From Neurospora intermedia (Eukaryota; Ascomycota; Sordariomycetes; Sordariales; Sordariaceae): a stretch of DNA of 64,000 nt. Shown here one piece after another: positions 1-10,063 of the stretch. The notes beneath the pieces are model-generated. The model saw only the letters and a program-made list of their open reading frames with translations. It had not been told where the DNA came from and searched no databases. A program made the position numbers and the translations under genes. The stretch spans positions 6,845,001 to 6,909,000 of the forward strand of contig BTPP01000001.1 of the NCBI GenBank assembly GCA_037102815.1. Direction: 5' to 3'. The stretch's first letter is position 1, and each line of letters begins with the position of its first letter.

Positions 1-442
1 AGAGACGATTGCAAGGTTCGTTTGTTCGTCGTGATGGCTGGCGTCCATCCACCCCCTTTAGTTCCTTCCCAGAGTCCAGCTCCAGAGCAGCCTCCAGGTG
101 CTAACGCCAAGCCCCCTCCGCCCCTTTTACCAATAGGGCGGCACAATCCGCGGCTCAATCAACCTCCCCGCGCAGTCGATGTACCAGACCCTCCCGACGA
201 TTTATGACATGTTCAAGGCGGCGGGGGTGAAGAAGGCCATCTTCTACTGCGGCACTTCGAGAGGCCGTGGTAGTCGTGCCGCGCGCTGGTTGTCGGATTA
301 CCTCGTCAAAATAGGCGATGACTCGATTCAAAGTTTTGCTCTGTTTGAAGGCATCAAGGGTTGGGCCAACGCGGGGCCCGAGTATGTCGAGTTTATGGAT
401 GAGCACGATGGGTCGGTCTGGGAGAGGTTGAAGAGCCAGTGA
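1..442 (+). CDS. Rhodanese/Cdc25-like phosphatase, 3' part (gene runs off the left edge)
   Basis: Two exons are visible, 1-15 and 137-442; the start lies outside the window. The first 15 bases read RDDCK and end at a GTTCGT donor; the acceptor is CAATAG at 131-136. The join is in frame and gives RDDCKGGTIRGSINLPAQS, the usual entry of the rhodanese fold (acidic loop, then G-x-IRGS-x-N-x-PA). Further on, YCGTSRGRGSR carries the Cys-x5-Arg active-site loop. This is the single-domain rhodanese type related to yeast Ych1, fission yeast Ibp1 and the Acr2 arsenate reductases. Family members are phosphatases or arsenate reductases in the cytosol or nucleus. Which activity this one has cannot be told from sequence. 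The stop is TGA at 440-442. The 137-bp upstream region seen here is too short to say anything about control. Confidence 0.85.
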
Positions 443-1342
443 AGGACGCGGAGGCGGGATTGGTGGATGACGGCCGGGGGTGGTTCGTCGATGGCGGTGG
501 TGGTGGTGGTTGTTGATGGTCGAGAGGGGTGTTGTTGGGAGATGTGGGAGATGTTGAAGAGGGACGCCGAGGAGGCAGTTGGGACGTTGCCTGTACTTGG
601 CTGAGGGGATTGGTTCTGGGTGGCGGACATGGTTGGTGTTTGTTGATGATGGGAATGAGGGCATTCAGGGGTGGTTGTTTACAGCTTCACAAACGACGGG
701 AGCATTAACAAAGAAGAAGGGAATCGACACAATTATAAATTCCCGATTTCAAAAGACAGGGACATGGATTATGTCTCCATGACTGCATAAAGTCGACGAT
801 CGTATGAGGCGAGTTTGGACTTCTTGGACTCCATTCGCTCACCGCACAAATCCATCACATCTGTTGGGCTTCAAGGCTTCAACCTGGTCGGTCTCGACTT
901 GGTGAAAGAGGAGCAATTCGACGAGTGGAAGCCCCAGACGCGGAACCGACAATCCATTCGTAGCGAATCGACACTGCAGCGCATCATCTTCAGCGGTCCC
1001 GTCTATCCCGTCTAGGCCCGGCTTCAGGGGACCCCCGCCCGCCTGTGTCAGCCTCCTGTGTCGGGTCCGCCGTCGGGTGTGGTCCCGCAATGAGTGGCCC
1101 AAGCTCCCCCACTAGCCCCGCATGATCGACCAATCAAAGGCGGAAATTGGTGTGATGCCCGTCTGTCAATCGGCAACTTGTGCCGTCGCTGGCTGTTGAC
1201 GCCAAACTGACCGTCAAGGTGCCTGCCCTCTGTCTGACGCGAGTGATCAAAGAAATTGTTGGCCAAAACAAAAACAAACAACAACACCAGCAAACACACA
1301 CACACAACCCCAAACGGAACCCACAGACACAAACCGCCCATC
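443..1342. other. Intergenic, 0.9 kb
   Basis: This stretch holds the 3' end of the rhodanese gene and the promoter and leader of the dynactin p25 gene. The last 100 bases before the p25 ATG are rich in A and C (AACAACACC, ACACACACACA), as is usual for a filamentous-fungal 5' leader. I see no further gene. Confidence 0.6.
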
Positions 1343-2014
1343 ATGTCACGACGACCGCCTAGAGGAGAATACATTGAGACCGACACCGGCAACAAGGTCG
1401 CCCGCAAGGCCACTTTGGTCGGCACCCAAAACATTATGCTCGGCGGCAAGACAGTCATCCAGCCCGACGTCATGATCCGAGGCGACCTCGCGAGAACGAT
1501 TCCACCAGCCCAGTCCGCGTCCGGCGGTCCAGCCAACAACACTGCCGTTGCCATTGGTCGCTACTGTTTCTTGAGCAGAGGGTGCTGTCTTCGGCCGCCG
1601 GGCAGGATGTACAAGGGGTATGTCTGCTCCTCCACCCTCTCTCTCTCTTCCAATTTGACTGTGTTCGTTACCATGGCTGACGGCAATCTAAACAGAGTCT
1701 TCACCTTCATGCCCCTCCGTCTCGGCGACCACGTCTTTGTCGGCCCCGGTACCGTCGTCCAAGCTGCTCAGATTGGCAACCACGTCCACATTGGCGGTAA
1801 GGTCGTCATTGGCGAGTTTGCCATCATCAAGGATTACGTCAAAGTTCTCGACGGCTCGGTTGTCCCTCCGAATATGGTCATCCCCAGCTTCAGCATCGTC
1901 GCTGGTCAGCCGGCGCGTATCATTGGCGAGATCCCCGAGGGAGGCATCGAGGCATTCGAGTTGAGGGATTTGTACAAGACGGTGGGGAATAACCCCCAGC
2001 CGACGGCGCCTTGA
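1343..2014 (+). CDS. ro-12: Dynactin subunit p25 (DCTN5 / Ro-12 type)
   Basis: Exons 1343-1617 and 1696-2014 give 197 residues. The ATG sits in CCCATCATGTC after an A/C-rich leader. The protein is a left-handed beta-helix of hexapeptide repeats: the V-x-I-G pattern recurs in TFMPLRLGDHVFVGPG and AAQIGNHVHIGGKVVIGEFA, and the family ending SIVAGQPARIIGEIPE is present. p25 sits in the pointed-end complex of dynactin, where it helps dynein bind cargo such as early endosomes. In Neurospora the p25 gene is ro-12, one of the ropy loci affecting nuclear distribution. The intron (GTATGT...AACAG) is 78 nt, a multiple of three, and has no in-frame stop, so a retained intron would add 26 residues without breaking the frame. 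The homologous join Y-K-G-V-F-T-F supports splicing. The gene converges on the reductase gene, with 172 bp between stops. Confidence 0.93.
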   Translation: MSRRPPRGEYIETDTGNKVARKATLVGTQNIMLGGKTVIQPDVMIRGDLARTIPPAQSASGGPANNTAVAIGRYCFLSRGCCLRPPGRMYKGYVCSSTLSLSSNLTVFVTMADGNLNRVFTFMPLRLGDHVFVGPGTVVQAAQIGNHVHIGGKVVIGEFAIIKDYVKVLDGSVVPPNMVIPSFSIVAGQPARIIGEIPEGGIEAFELRDLYKTVGNNPQPTAP

Positions 2015-2186
2015 AGAGCTTTTTTGGTCATGACGGCTTTTCGCAAAAAGAAGTACTTTAAGAGACCAAGGATCGCGAAAGGGTAGCGCATACTCAAAAT
2101 GTTGAGGCGCCGGACCAAGCTGTCGTATGTATTACTCTCTATACACCCCCGATTCGAAATCCTCATTAACACGTCTCCTTCCTAGT

Positions 2187-3323
2187 CTACTTCGCATACG
2201 TACTCTGCGGCACCCCCGTGCCACCCTCTCTCTCCAATCTCAAAATACTCTCCGCATTCGCCCTCACACTCTCCTCCAACCCCGTCCAGCCCTTCTTCTG
2301 TCCCACCCGCTTCAACAACTCCTCAGCCCTCTTGTTCGGCACCTCGGTTTGATCCCACCCCTTCTTCTGCGGCTTCCCAAACTTCTCCTTTCTCTCAGGA
2401 AACATCTCCCCCAACAACCGCGCCACCTCCTCGAAGCTATACCGCTCGCCGAAGACAAACACTCTTTCTCTATCCACCTTCGGACTCGACGCCAGCGCTG
2501 CGACGTACACCTTGGCCATATCCACGCAATCCACAAACCACTGCGGTTCCATCAAGTCGATGATAGCCATGTGCTTGTTCTCCCAGATCCAATGGACCAT
2601 GCCCGGTGTGCTTGGGATCCCCTGATTTTTCGGATCCAGACACTCGCCGAGTACAGTATCAAGCAGAATGGTATTAAACGCAAAACCAGGCTTTTCGCGC
2701 TTTACCCACTCCCATACTCCCTGCTCAACAAGAGTCTTGAGCGCCATGAACCCCGCCATTCCTTTGGTTTTCGGATCAACATTCTTGTCTCTTGCCAGGG
2801 CCACGGCGTCTTCGTTCCAACTTTGTTCCGTCAGAGTCACCTTCTTGCTAGCATCAGGCATCCAAAGCGCCCACGCCGAAGAAGTAAAAACAAAACTCTT
2901 GACGGTCCCTGCCCGCTTAGCAGCCTCCAACAAACCAACCTGCCACTCCAACTCCTCCTTAGCAGCGCTATCCGACTCCTGGATAGTCAAGTCCGTGGCC
3001 CCCACGCAGTGCACGACCCCTGCCACTCCCTTCACGGCGTCATCCCAGGCGTTGAGGGCCGTGACGTCGGAGATCTCGACGAGTTCGAATTTTCCCGGGC
3101 CTCCGTGGCGGTGGGAGTAGAGGGAGGTGAGGTAGGAGCATTTGTTTGGGTTGCGAACCGTGCCGCGGACGCGATAGCCTGCTGCAAGGAGCTGGTCGGC
3201 GACGTGAGAGGCTAGGAGGCCGTTGCAGCCTGTTACGAGGATGAGGGAGTTGAGGGGGATGGAGGGGTTGGTGAGCGAGATCTTGGACTTGGAAGAGGAC
3301 TTGGTGGTCTTGGAGGGTGACAT
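2187..3323 (-). CDS. Extended short-chain dehydrogenase/reductase (aldehyde/dihydroflavonol-reductase type), catalytic Tyr replaced
   Basis: An intronless reading frame encodes 378 residues; the ATG lies in CAACATGTCACC. After a Ser/Lys-rich leader of about 25 residues comes the nucleotide-binding motif TGCNGLLASH (residues 31-40) and then RVRGTVRNP, whose Arg is the usual NADPH phosphate contact. The catalytic Ser is in FTSSAW (residues 146-151). The YxxxK motif reads F192-M-A-L-K196, aligned with Y-G-A-S-K of GRE2-like reductases because the TL-x-E-x-x-x-W-E that follows is conserved. The general-acid Tyr is therefore missing and the motif Ser is also changed. Family members reduce methylglyoxal, isovaleraldehyde or flavonols. 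This protein may be an altered or non-catalytic member that still binds cofactor. The rest of the fold (FNTILLDTVLG, FVDCVDMAKVYVAAL) looks intact, so it is not a decayed gene. Confidence 0.85.
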   Translation of the reverse strand: MSPSKTTKSSSKSKISLTNPSIPLNSLILVTGCNGLLASHVADQLLAAGYRVRGTVRNPNKCSYLTSLYSHRHGGPGKFELVEISDVTALNAWDDAVKGVAGVVHCVGATDLTIQESDSAAKEELEWQVGLLEAAKRAGTVKSFVFTSSAWALWMPDASKKVTLTEQSWNEDAVALARDKNVDPKTKGMAGFMALKTLVEQGVWEWVKREKPGFAFNTILLDTVLGECLDPKNQGIPSTPGMVHWIWENKHMAIIDLMEPQWFVDCVDMAKVYVAALASSPKVDRERVFVFGERYSFEEVARLLGEMFPERKEKFGKPQKKGWDQTEVPNKRAEELLKRVGQKKGWTGLEESVRANAESILRLEREGGTGVPQSTYAK

Positions 3324-5667
3324 GTTGATGTTGAGGCTTGGTGTTAGGGACTTGTTGGAACGCGAAGTGTGGTTGAGTGGGTTGTGATAAGTCTGAGGCT
3401 TGCGATGGGTTTACGTTGTGTTTGCAATGTACACAGAGGTTTTTGATGGTTGAGTTGAAAACAAGGCAGTGGTACTGGGCAGAAGAAATACCCCAGAAGG
3501 ACGGAGAGAGTCACCACCACGCTGGCTTACAAACAATCATCCTCGGAGACCGGACGACCCCGAGAACGAGTCCGTAGCGGACTCTGTGTCGGACAGCCTG
3601 CCCAGTTCCTGCCGGTGCCCGCTTCGGTCACACGCGAGATGCGCCATGCGGCGTACAAGTGGCTCGGTATTCGAACCGGGAGGCATGTCGATGCAATGCC
3701 TCTAAGACAGCTGGTGGGTGTTGTCCGAGGGTCGGTGCATCGATCCGATCTCCTCACTCCACGTCTTGGTGCTCAGCAAGTCAAGAACCGGGCTATCGGT
3801 GATTGGAAGCAAACTGTGTTGGTTCCGAGTTCTTAGACAACTTCGCAGGTGAGCGAGCAGCTCTCAGATGGACTACTCAGCCCTTCCATCGTCGTCAATA
3901 ACGTTCGTACTCTGACTCTTTCGTTCGTCACCTTTGCCATCTTCTATTGGCTCTCGTCCAAAAGCTGGCGATCTTGTTGCCTGGTGATATTGTATTTTTC
4001 TGGCTCGACCAATATTCACACGAGCCTTGAACAGCATGCCCGCGAGATCCAATAATTAGCGAAAGTGATGTTCGCTACGATTTTTATTACTTACCAGTTA
4101 CTCTCTTGGTATTATGCGTGATGGCGGCATTCGATGGTTGAATCGGTGCTTCGTGATGGGTTTGCGACTGAAATTACCCACCAGCCTGTGTAATTTTACA
4201 ACCTCAATCGGTGGTTCACGTACGAAAATTACCGAATTTCGTTCGCCAGGGGCAGATAGGAGATAGCATGGCACTGATACGTGGATGGAAAGTTTGCCGG
4301 TGTGGTATGGCAATGCGAACGAAACGCCAAGATGATAGGAGAAGAGATGCACAGTACAGACAGTCGAAACCGTACGGCACTCAGTTGCAAAGCTCAAATC
4401 ATCGTCCCGACTCGTGGTTCAGTGGACAAGGTGAAGTCGTCGGGGAAAGTTACGTACCTATCTTTCACTCATTACACAGCAGGATGAATACCGGTACGAA
4501 ACTTCCCGGAGCTCGTGCGCCGGACGGGAGCGGTGAACTACGGCACTCAATTCTACTTTCCGTCCTCCTCCCATCTTTCCAACTTCCAGATTTCCCACGC
4601 TCCTCGCAGCCAACATACATATTGAACCGCTCATCATTACCGTGACGTGGAATAACTGGGAACCAAGAAGCAATTGAACGTTATGACTTTTGTATACAAC
4701 CGTCACGTCACCCTTGGCATCGTCAAAATGCTTTCGTCTCCGTCGTTCCCGCTCGCACTCACCACTGAGTGACTGCACTTGAGAAGCTCGGAAATATCGC
4801 CGGTGATACCAGCACACCGTAACCGCGATCATTTTCAAAGGTGTTGAAACGCATAACATCCACCAGCACTGTCGACCAGCCTAACCCAAGATAGCAATAT
4901 CCCAGAAGATTACGTGCCTTAACTCCGAGGGACTGCGGCGGACATTTGATACCACCTCCACACTTCTCTTCGTGACAGGCAACCGGCTGGCGGTTTCAGG
5001 CTCTTTCTGGGTCAAACGATCAACGGTCGTGCGGGTTACCGGCAGTTCGGATACGACGACGTGTCCGACAGCATGGCTTCTGACATGAGTGATCGCCATT
5101 GAGGAGCACTTTGTGCGGGCCGTCCAGTCGGGGATCGGGGATAGGCAACCTCCGCGATGGGGTTCTGATGGGTAGGTGACGGCTTGGGAACAATGCCGTG
5201 GGACTATGATAATGGATGGATATTGGAATAGGTATCCAGCGGGATGGACAGGAGCAAAACCAAGTGGGAGCCCACATACCGATACCCCGAGCGGACCGGG
5301 CACCACTCATCGCCGAGTGATCCACTGCAGTGTCATATCGGGACTTTGTTCAGGCGGGTTATGGGATGGAAAGATCGATACCAGTCACCTGGTTCCGGGA
5401 TCAGCAAGGCTACTGCTAGAGGACTGGAGACGGTAGCCACCAAGGTTCTTCCTCCACTCTATTCCCGTTAGAATATCCTCTTAAAAGCAAGACATAATCC
5501 CATCTACCAATTTACTTGCCTTCACTTGCACCTGGACCAAGTGGTGTACAAAACCACCTCTCCGATCTTCAACTTTTCCTTTCCGCCAATTTCCCCGTAT
5601 ATAATCCGGCCTGGTAGCATCACTTGAACAACTCATCTACAAGCACCTCTTAGTATCAACAGCAAAA
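3324..5667. other. Intergenic, 2.3 kb
   Basis: This is a divergent region between the reductase (minus) and the monooxygenase (plus). Short open frames are scattered on both strands (up to 144 codons), but none has a recognisable domain, good start context or coherent codon use. A GGTATTCGAACC string near 3667 recalls a tRNA T-arm but has no tRNA around it. The promoter of the monooxygenase is at the right end. I see no gene here. Confidence 0.55.
5586..5605 (+). promoter_or_regulatory. CCAAT box and TATA box of the FAD monooxygenase gene
   Basis: CCAAT lies at 5586-5590 and TATATAAT at 5598-5605. The TATA box is 63-70 bp before the ATG at 5668, a normal distance for a filamentous-fungal promoter with a short leader. 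The assignment rests on motif and position only. Confidence 0.55.
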
Positions 5668-7079
5668 ATGGCAGCGTCAAAAGATACCAATCCCTCTCAA
5701 CCAACCATCGTCATCATCGGTGCCGGCCTCACCGGTCTTCTGGCAGCTCAAGCTCTGAAAAATGCAAGTTATTTCTTTCTCACACTCTACCTCTCCTTCA
5801 GCTTACTAACCCCTCACAGCACGGCTTCACCGTCCTCATCTACGACTCGGAACCGCACCTCAACTCCCGCTCGCGCGACTGGACCATTGCCCTCCACTGG
5901 GCTCTCCCCATCTTCTCCTCCCTCCTCCCACCTTCCATCCTCGCCAACTTCGACCATGCTGTCTCCAATCCCCACCTGGACTTTGACGAGTGGGCGGAGA
6001 CGTTGCCCATGTACAATGGCGAAACAGGCGACCTAATGTTCAAAAGTGCAGTACCGGGGGCAAGGAGGATTACCAGAAGGGGACTTAGGGAGGTGTTGAG
6101 TGAGGGGTTGGATATCGCTTGGGGACGCAAAGTGACTAGATTGGATACTGAGTCAGATCCGGAAAAGGTAAAGGTTACTTTGGAAGGAGAGGAAGGGGTG
6201 GAGGAGGAGGTGTGGGGGGATTATGTCCTGGGAACGGACGGGGCGGGGAGTAAAGCCCGGGAGATCCTCTTTGCGGATCAAGAAAATGGAGAAGAAAAGG
6301 CGAAGGCGAAGAGAAGCGGGTTCATGATTGGGACTTGTGTCGTTGATTATCAGGATGAGGATGTGGTGCGAAAAGTGCTGGAGAAACATCCGGTTATGGC
6401 TATGGCGATGAGTCGAGGGGCTGTTGGGGCTTTTGGAGGTGAGTTTTCCTTTTTCACATACCTACCCAAGACCGAAAAAGCACGGGAAGCAATCACATGG
6501 AATAGATATGACAGCAGCTAACATCCCACAGTCCAATACACAACCGGCACCCCTCCCTCCAACCTCCAGCACACCTTCTTCTGGACCAAAATCTGGAAAG
6601 GCAGCCTCTCCACCACGCCCGACATCCCTCGCAAGGGTCCCGAAGCCGTCCGCTACCTCAAACAATCCTGGCAAGGAGACCTCTCACCCGATTTCCAGTC
6701 CTTCGTAGACGCCACGCCCGAAGACGAGGCCCACACCCAGGCCTTCATTGACGAAATGGGCACGTGGATTGCACAGCCGTTTGATAATAGGGACGGGAGG
6801 GTGACGCTGGCAGGGGATGCGGGACATCCCATGTTGATTTTGAGAGGACAGGGGTTTCAGCATGCTATTATCGATGTGCAGAATTATGTCCAGGCTCTGT
6901 TGGATATCAGGGATAGTGGAAAGGATAGAAAGGAAGTGGTTGCGGCGTATGATAAAGATATGGTGGAGAGAGGGAGCAAGGCTGCCGGGCAGGCGCTGGA
7001 GGAGGCGGAACTGGCGATGGATGCGAAGAGTGTGGAGAAGATGTTGATGGTTAGGAAGGGACATGGGAGGAGTGTTTGA
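5668..7079 (+). CDS. FAD-dependent monooxygenase (salicylate-hydroxylase/UbiH-like)
   Basis: Three exons (5668-5763, 5820-6438, 6532-7079) give 420 residues. Residues 13-30 hold the Rossmann motif IVIIGAGLTGLLAAQ, which binds the FAD ADP moiety. The DG motif is in VLGTDGAGSKARE, and the ribityl-binding GD motif is in LAGDAGHPMLILRGQG. All three are standard for class A flavin monooxygenases, which hydroxylate aromatic or polyketide-like substrates with NAD(P)H and O2. No signal peptide is seen, so the enzyme is probably cytosolic. Intron 1 (56 nt) starts with GCAAGT rather than GT. The nearest GT four bases on would throw exon 2 out of frame, while the GC donor joins LKN to HGFTVLIYD cleanly. 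Its branch site CTTACTAAC is near-perfect. Intron 2 (93 nt) is GTGAGT...CACAG. The substrate is unknown. The LaeA-like methyltransferase 1.3 kb downstream may be coincidence. Confidence 0.88.
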
Positions 7080-8370
7080 ACCTGCCTGTAGGTCTTGATT
7101 GAGGCTTGATAGCCATTGGATTCCTATTGGGTCGTGTGGGTATGATGACAAATGGGAGAAGAAGACAGGATTCAGAGCAAGAGGAAGGAGAGACCGAAAG
7201 GGGGAAAAGAAGCGAAGAGATGGTCAATGTACCCACACGTTAGAGGCCATTCAGATATGATGAAACACTTGTTGTTCTTGGTGTTGCACACGCGCATTTG
7301 GTTTGCCTTCTCAAAGGGAAGAAAGGAAAAGCAGTCATTCGATACGTTACATACAGCGATACAGGTACCTACCTGTATTGTACGAACCCATACAGGGCAG
7401 CCTCAATCCCGTGTCCTTTGTTGAATCCTTCGAGTTTCCGCAACCCTCGAATGCCGATATGGACGAGAAAGTCAACTCGGAGATAATAACCAGTATCCTT
7501 CGAAGGAGTGGCGTATAATTGGAAATCGGGAACAGGATCCGCGGATGTTCGTTTCGCTTGGCGGTTTCAAGCGGGCACCGTTCGGCAGTTGGGGTTTGGG
7601 AGGAATGGCCAATGTTACATTACCACGCGATGTTTTTCGGATTACAGGTAGTCGTTGAAACTTTGAATGTTTGGTAAGATTGGATGCTTTGTAATGGTCG
7701 TCTATCAATCAACAATGTCAATCAACCAGGGGAAGCGATGGAAGAGAAATAAGCATCTGACAGGAGAGAAAAAAGAAGAAAGAAGAAAAAAAATAAAAGA
7801 GACGAACGGACAAGGAAGATGACGCCGTTGGTTGGATGGGCTAGACCTGGGAGTACAGAACCACGTGGGGCATGATTGGCGATCGGACGGGCCCGGGGAA
7901 GACGGGAATGGGGCCCCGGGGAGCCGAGGTGGAGGATCTTATAAATCCCCGGGTAACTCCATGTTATGGGAAGAGTTTGTTAGTGATGATATCAACATCA
8001 GGATAGTATACTTGTATACATGAATTACATGATGCATACCCAGTGTTTCAGTCTGTCACTAAAGACGGCCAAGTGTGTGTATGCAAAATGTTACCCGACA
8101 GAAACCGAGAAACCAAAAAGAGGGGAGGTACATTGGATAGGTACTACTTACCGGACCTAACAGACCGAGACGAGAATTGTACCTTAGCCGAGCTTACCTT
8201 CTGAATTACTGCGCGCAATATCACAATTGCCAGTTCGAGACACTCAACTGGATCGTCGTCGTCGTCGTTGCCCGCACTTTTATGCCTTTGTCCTTCCCGC
8301 CCGATACTCTGTTTACCCCAAACATGGAACCTACATGAAATCGTTGCGCTCCAAGTTCTTTCACGTCAAG
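7080..8370. other. Intergenic, 1.3 kb
   Basis: This covers the 3' end of the monooxygenase and the 5' region of the methyltransferase. There is an A/G-rich tract at 7762-7820. An in-frame open stretch upstream of the chosen methyltransferase ATG runs back to 8227, so a longer protein (ATGs at 8227 and 8335) is possible. No separate gene is seen. Confidence 0.55.
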
Positions 8371-9760
8371 ATGCCGGGTTCTACTGGTAGCAACCGCCAA
8401 GCAGCAGCCGCGGACAATGCGACTGTAACGTCGAATGCGCAAGGCCCCGCAGCAGCACAGAAGAACAGTGTCGACCCGTCCATGTCAGCAAACACCACTT
8501 CCAACACTGTGTCAGACGCACCTCAGCAACTACTACTACTTCAAGAAGAGGAAGCCGAAGAAGCTCACGAAGTTCCCCTCCTCGCTCCCACCACCACCTA
8601 CGAGCAGCAAGCAACATCGTCATGGCAGTTGAATTCCTCCTACAACAGTCACCACCATGACTCTCGCGAGTATGGCCACCACCACGGCCTCCACCACGAC
8701 AACATAGAAGCCGCTGGCCACGACTACGCCTCCGACTCGGACGAGTTCTCCCTCACCGAAGGCTACGAAACACAATCCACCGGCAGCACATCCGCCACCT
8801 CGTCCATCTACGCGCACACCTACGAGCACGGCCGGCGCTACCAATCCTACAAGAACAGCCGCTACCCCATCCCCAACGACGATGCCGAGCTGTCGCGCGA
8901 AGACATGAAGCACGCCATGCTTCTCGAGCTGCTCGATGGCCAAATCAGCTTTGCGCCCCTGGGAAAAAGTCCGCAGAATATCCTGGACATCGGCACCGGG
9001 ACAGGTATCTGGGCCATCGATGCTGGTGATCGATGGCCGATGGCTAGAGTCAGAGGGATGGATATCTCTCCTGTCCAACCGGTCTGGGTACCGCCCAATG
9101 TGGACTTTTTGGTCGATGATTGTGAGCAGGAGTGGTTGATGAAAGGGGAGCTGGATTATGCGCATTTTCGGTTCATGGCGATTGTGTTGAAGGATTTGCC
9201 CGTGGTGTTGGGGCATGCTATGGAGTAGGTCTCTTCTTATTTTCTTTCCAGATGACGGCACTGCTACCTACCTCCTCGGTGAATGGCTGCTGACAGACGA
9301 CCGACAAAACAGAGCCCTCAAACCAGGCGGCTGGATCGAGTTCCAAGAACTAAACTGCGAAGTCTTTTGCGACGACGAGACCATGCCCGATGACGACCCG
9401 GTCAAGGTCCTCTATGACTTTAGTCAAGAAGCCTTTGCCAAGTTCAACATGAACATTACCATGCCCAAGATCCTCAGACGATATCTCGCCGACGCCGGGT
9501 TCGTCAACATCCAGTGCGTCGTCAAAAAGGTGCCCATTGGTGTCTGGGCGAAAGACAAGACGCTGCGGCTGGTGGGCATGTATCAGAAGATGGCCATTCT
9601 GGAAATTATGGAGGCACTGGCGGGCAGACCTTTTGATGCCCTGGGGTTAGATCCGGTGCAGAGGGAGATGATTCTGATGGAGGCGAGAAAGGGGCTGGAT
9701 AATCCGAGGGTGCACCGGTATTTTAACTACTATTTTTGGTTTGCGCAGAGGCCGGTGTAG
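8371..9760 (+). CDS. LaeA-like SAM-dependent methyltransferase
   Basis: Exons 8371-9224 and 9313-9760 give 433 residues. The start at 8371 was chosen for its TCAAGATGCC context and because the protein before it (from 8227) looks unlike a conserved N-terminus; 8335 and 8227 are in-frame alternatives. Residues 1-170 are low-complexity, rich in Gln, Ser, His and Glu. The catalytic domain follows, with SAM motif I NILDIGTGTGIWAID at 203-217 and the acidic motif II RGMDISPVQP. ALKPGGWIEFQE, the family's post-motif strand, is split by the intron. The 88-nt intron uses GTAGGT and AAACAG, and joins HAME to ALKPGGW in frame. The family is that of LaeA, Llm and the TAM domain proteins. Some members are nuclear regulators of secondary metabolism and development; others modify small molecules. 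Which role applies here is unknown. Confidence 0.88.
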
Positions 9761-10005
9761 GCGGGAGACTGGACAACGGAAAAGACGAGAGAGCATAATG
9801 GGAGTTCGGGTCTAATAAGCATTTGGGCAGTTGGCGTTTGGTTTACTACCTAGGTATCTTGGATCTATCGCTTGGAGGAAGCACCTCGTCAATATTTACG
9901 GTTATTTTTCTGAGATGTACGTGCACATCGACATCGCCAGTACATACATACAAAAAGAGAGGGAAGTGTCACGAAGAGGCCGAGGAGTCGCGGCCAGTGT
10001 GTGTA
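9761..10005. other. Short spacer between the methyltransferase and the transposon
   Basis: This is GC-normal DNA holding the methyltransferase 3' end. The T/A-rich zone begins only inside the inverted repeat that starts at 10014. No gene is seen. Confidence 0.6.
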
Positions 10006-10013
10006 ATTCACAA
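10006..10013. repeat. Target-site duplication, left copy (ATTCACAA)
   Basis: This is identical to the 8 bases at 13317-13324, directly outside the two inverted repeats. Confidence 0.85.
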
Positions 10014-10063
10014 GGGGCACACTCTATATACGCCCAAACACCCTACAAATACGCCAATTCCAC
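10014..10063 (+). repeat. Left terminal inverted repeat
   Basis: It matches the reverse complement of 13267-13316 at 47 of 50 positions. All three differences are C/T transitions at a C followed by A, that is, CpA in one copy and TpA in the other. Beyond base 50 the two ends diverge. Confidence 0.88.

Noticed and set aside
2127-3215. 362-codon plus-strand frame
   Set aside because: It lies antisense to the reductase gene, is Leu/Arg/His-rich with no domain, and is a codon-bias shadow.
3655-3700. Possible tRNA (GGTATTCGAACC resembles a T-arm)
   Set aside because: On neither strand do acceptor, D and anticodon stems form around it, and the T-loop would be eight bases.
8620-9261. 213-codon minus-strand frame
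   Set aside because: It is antisense to the LaeA-like methyltransferase; valine runs come from reversed His/Thr codons.
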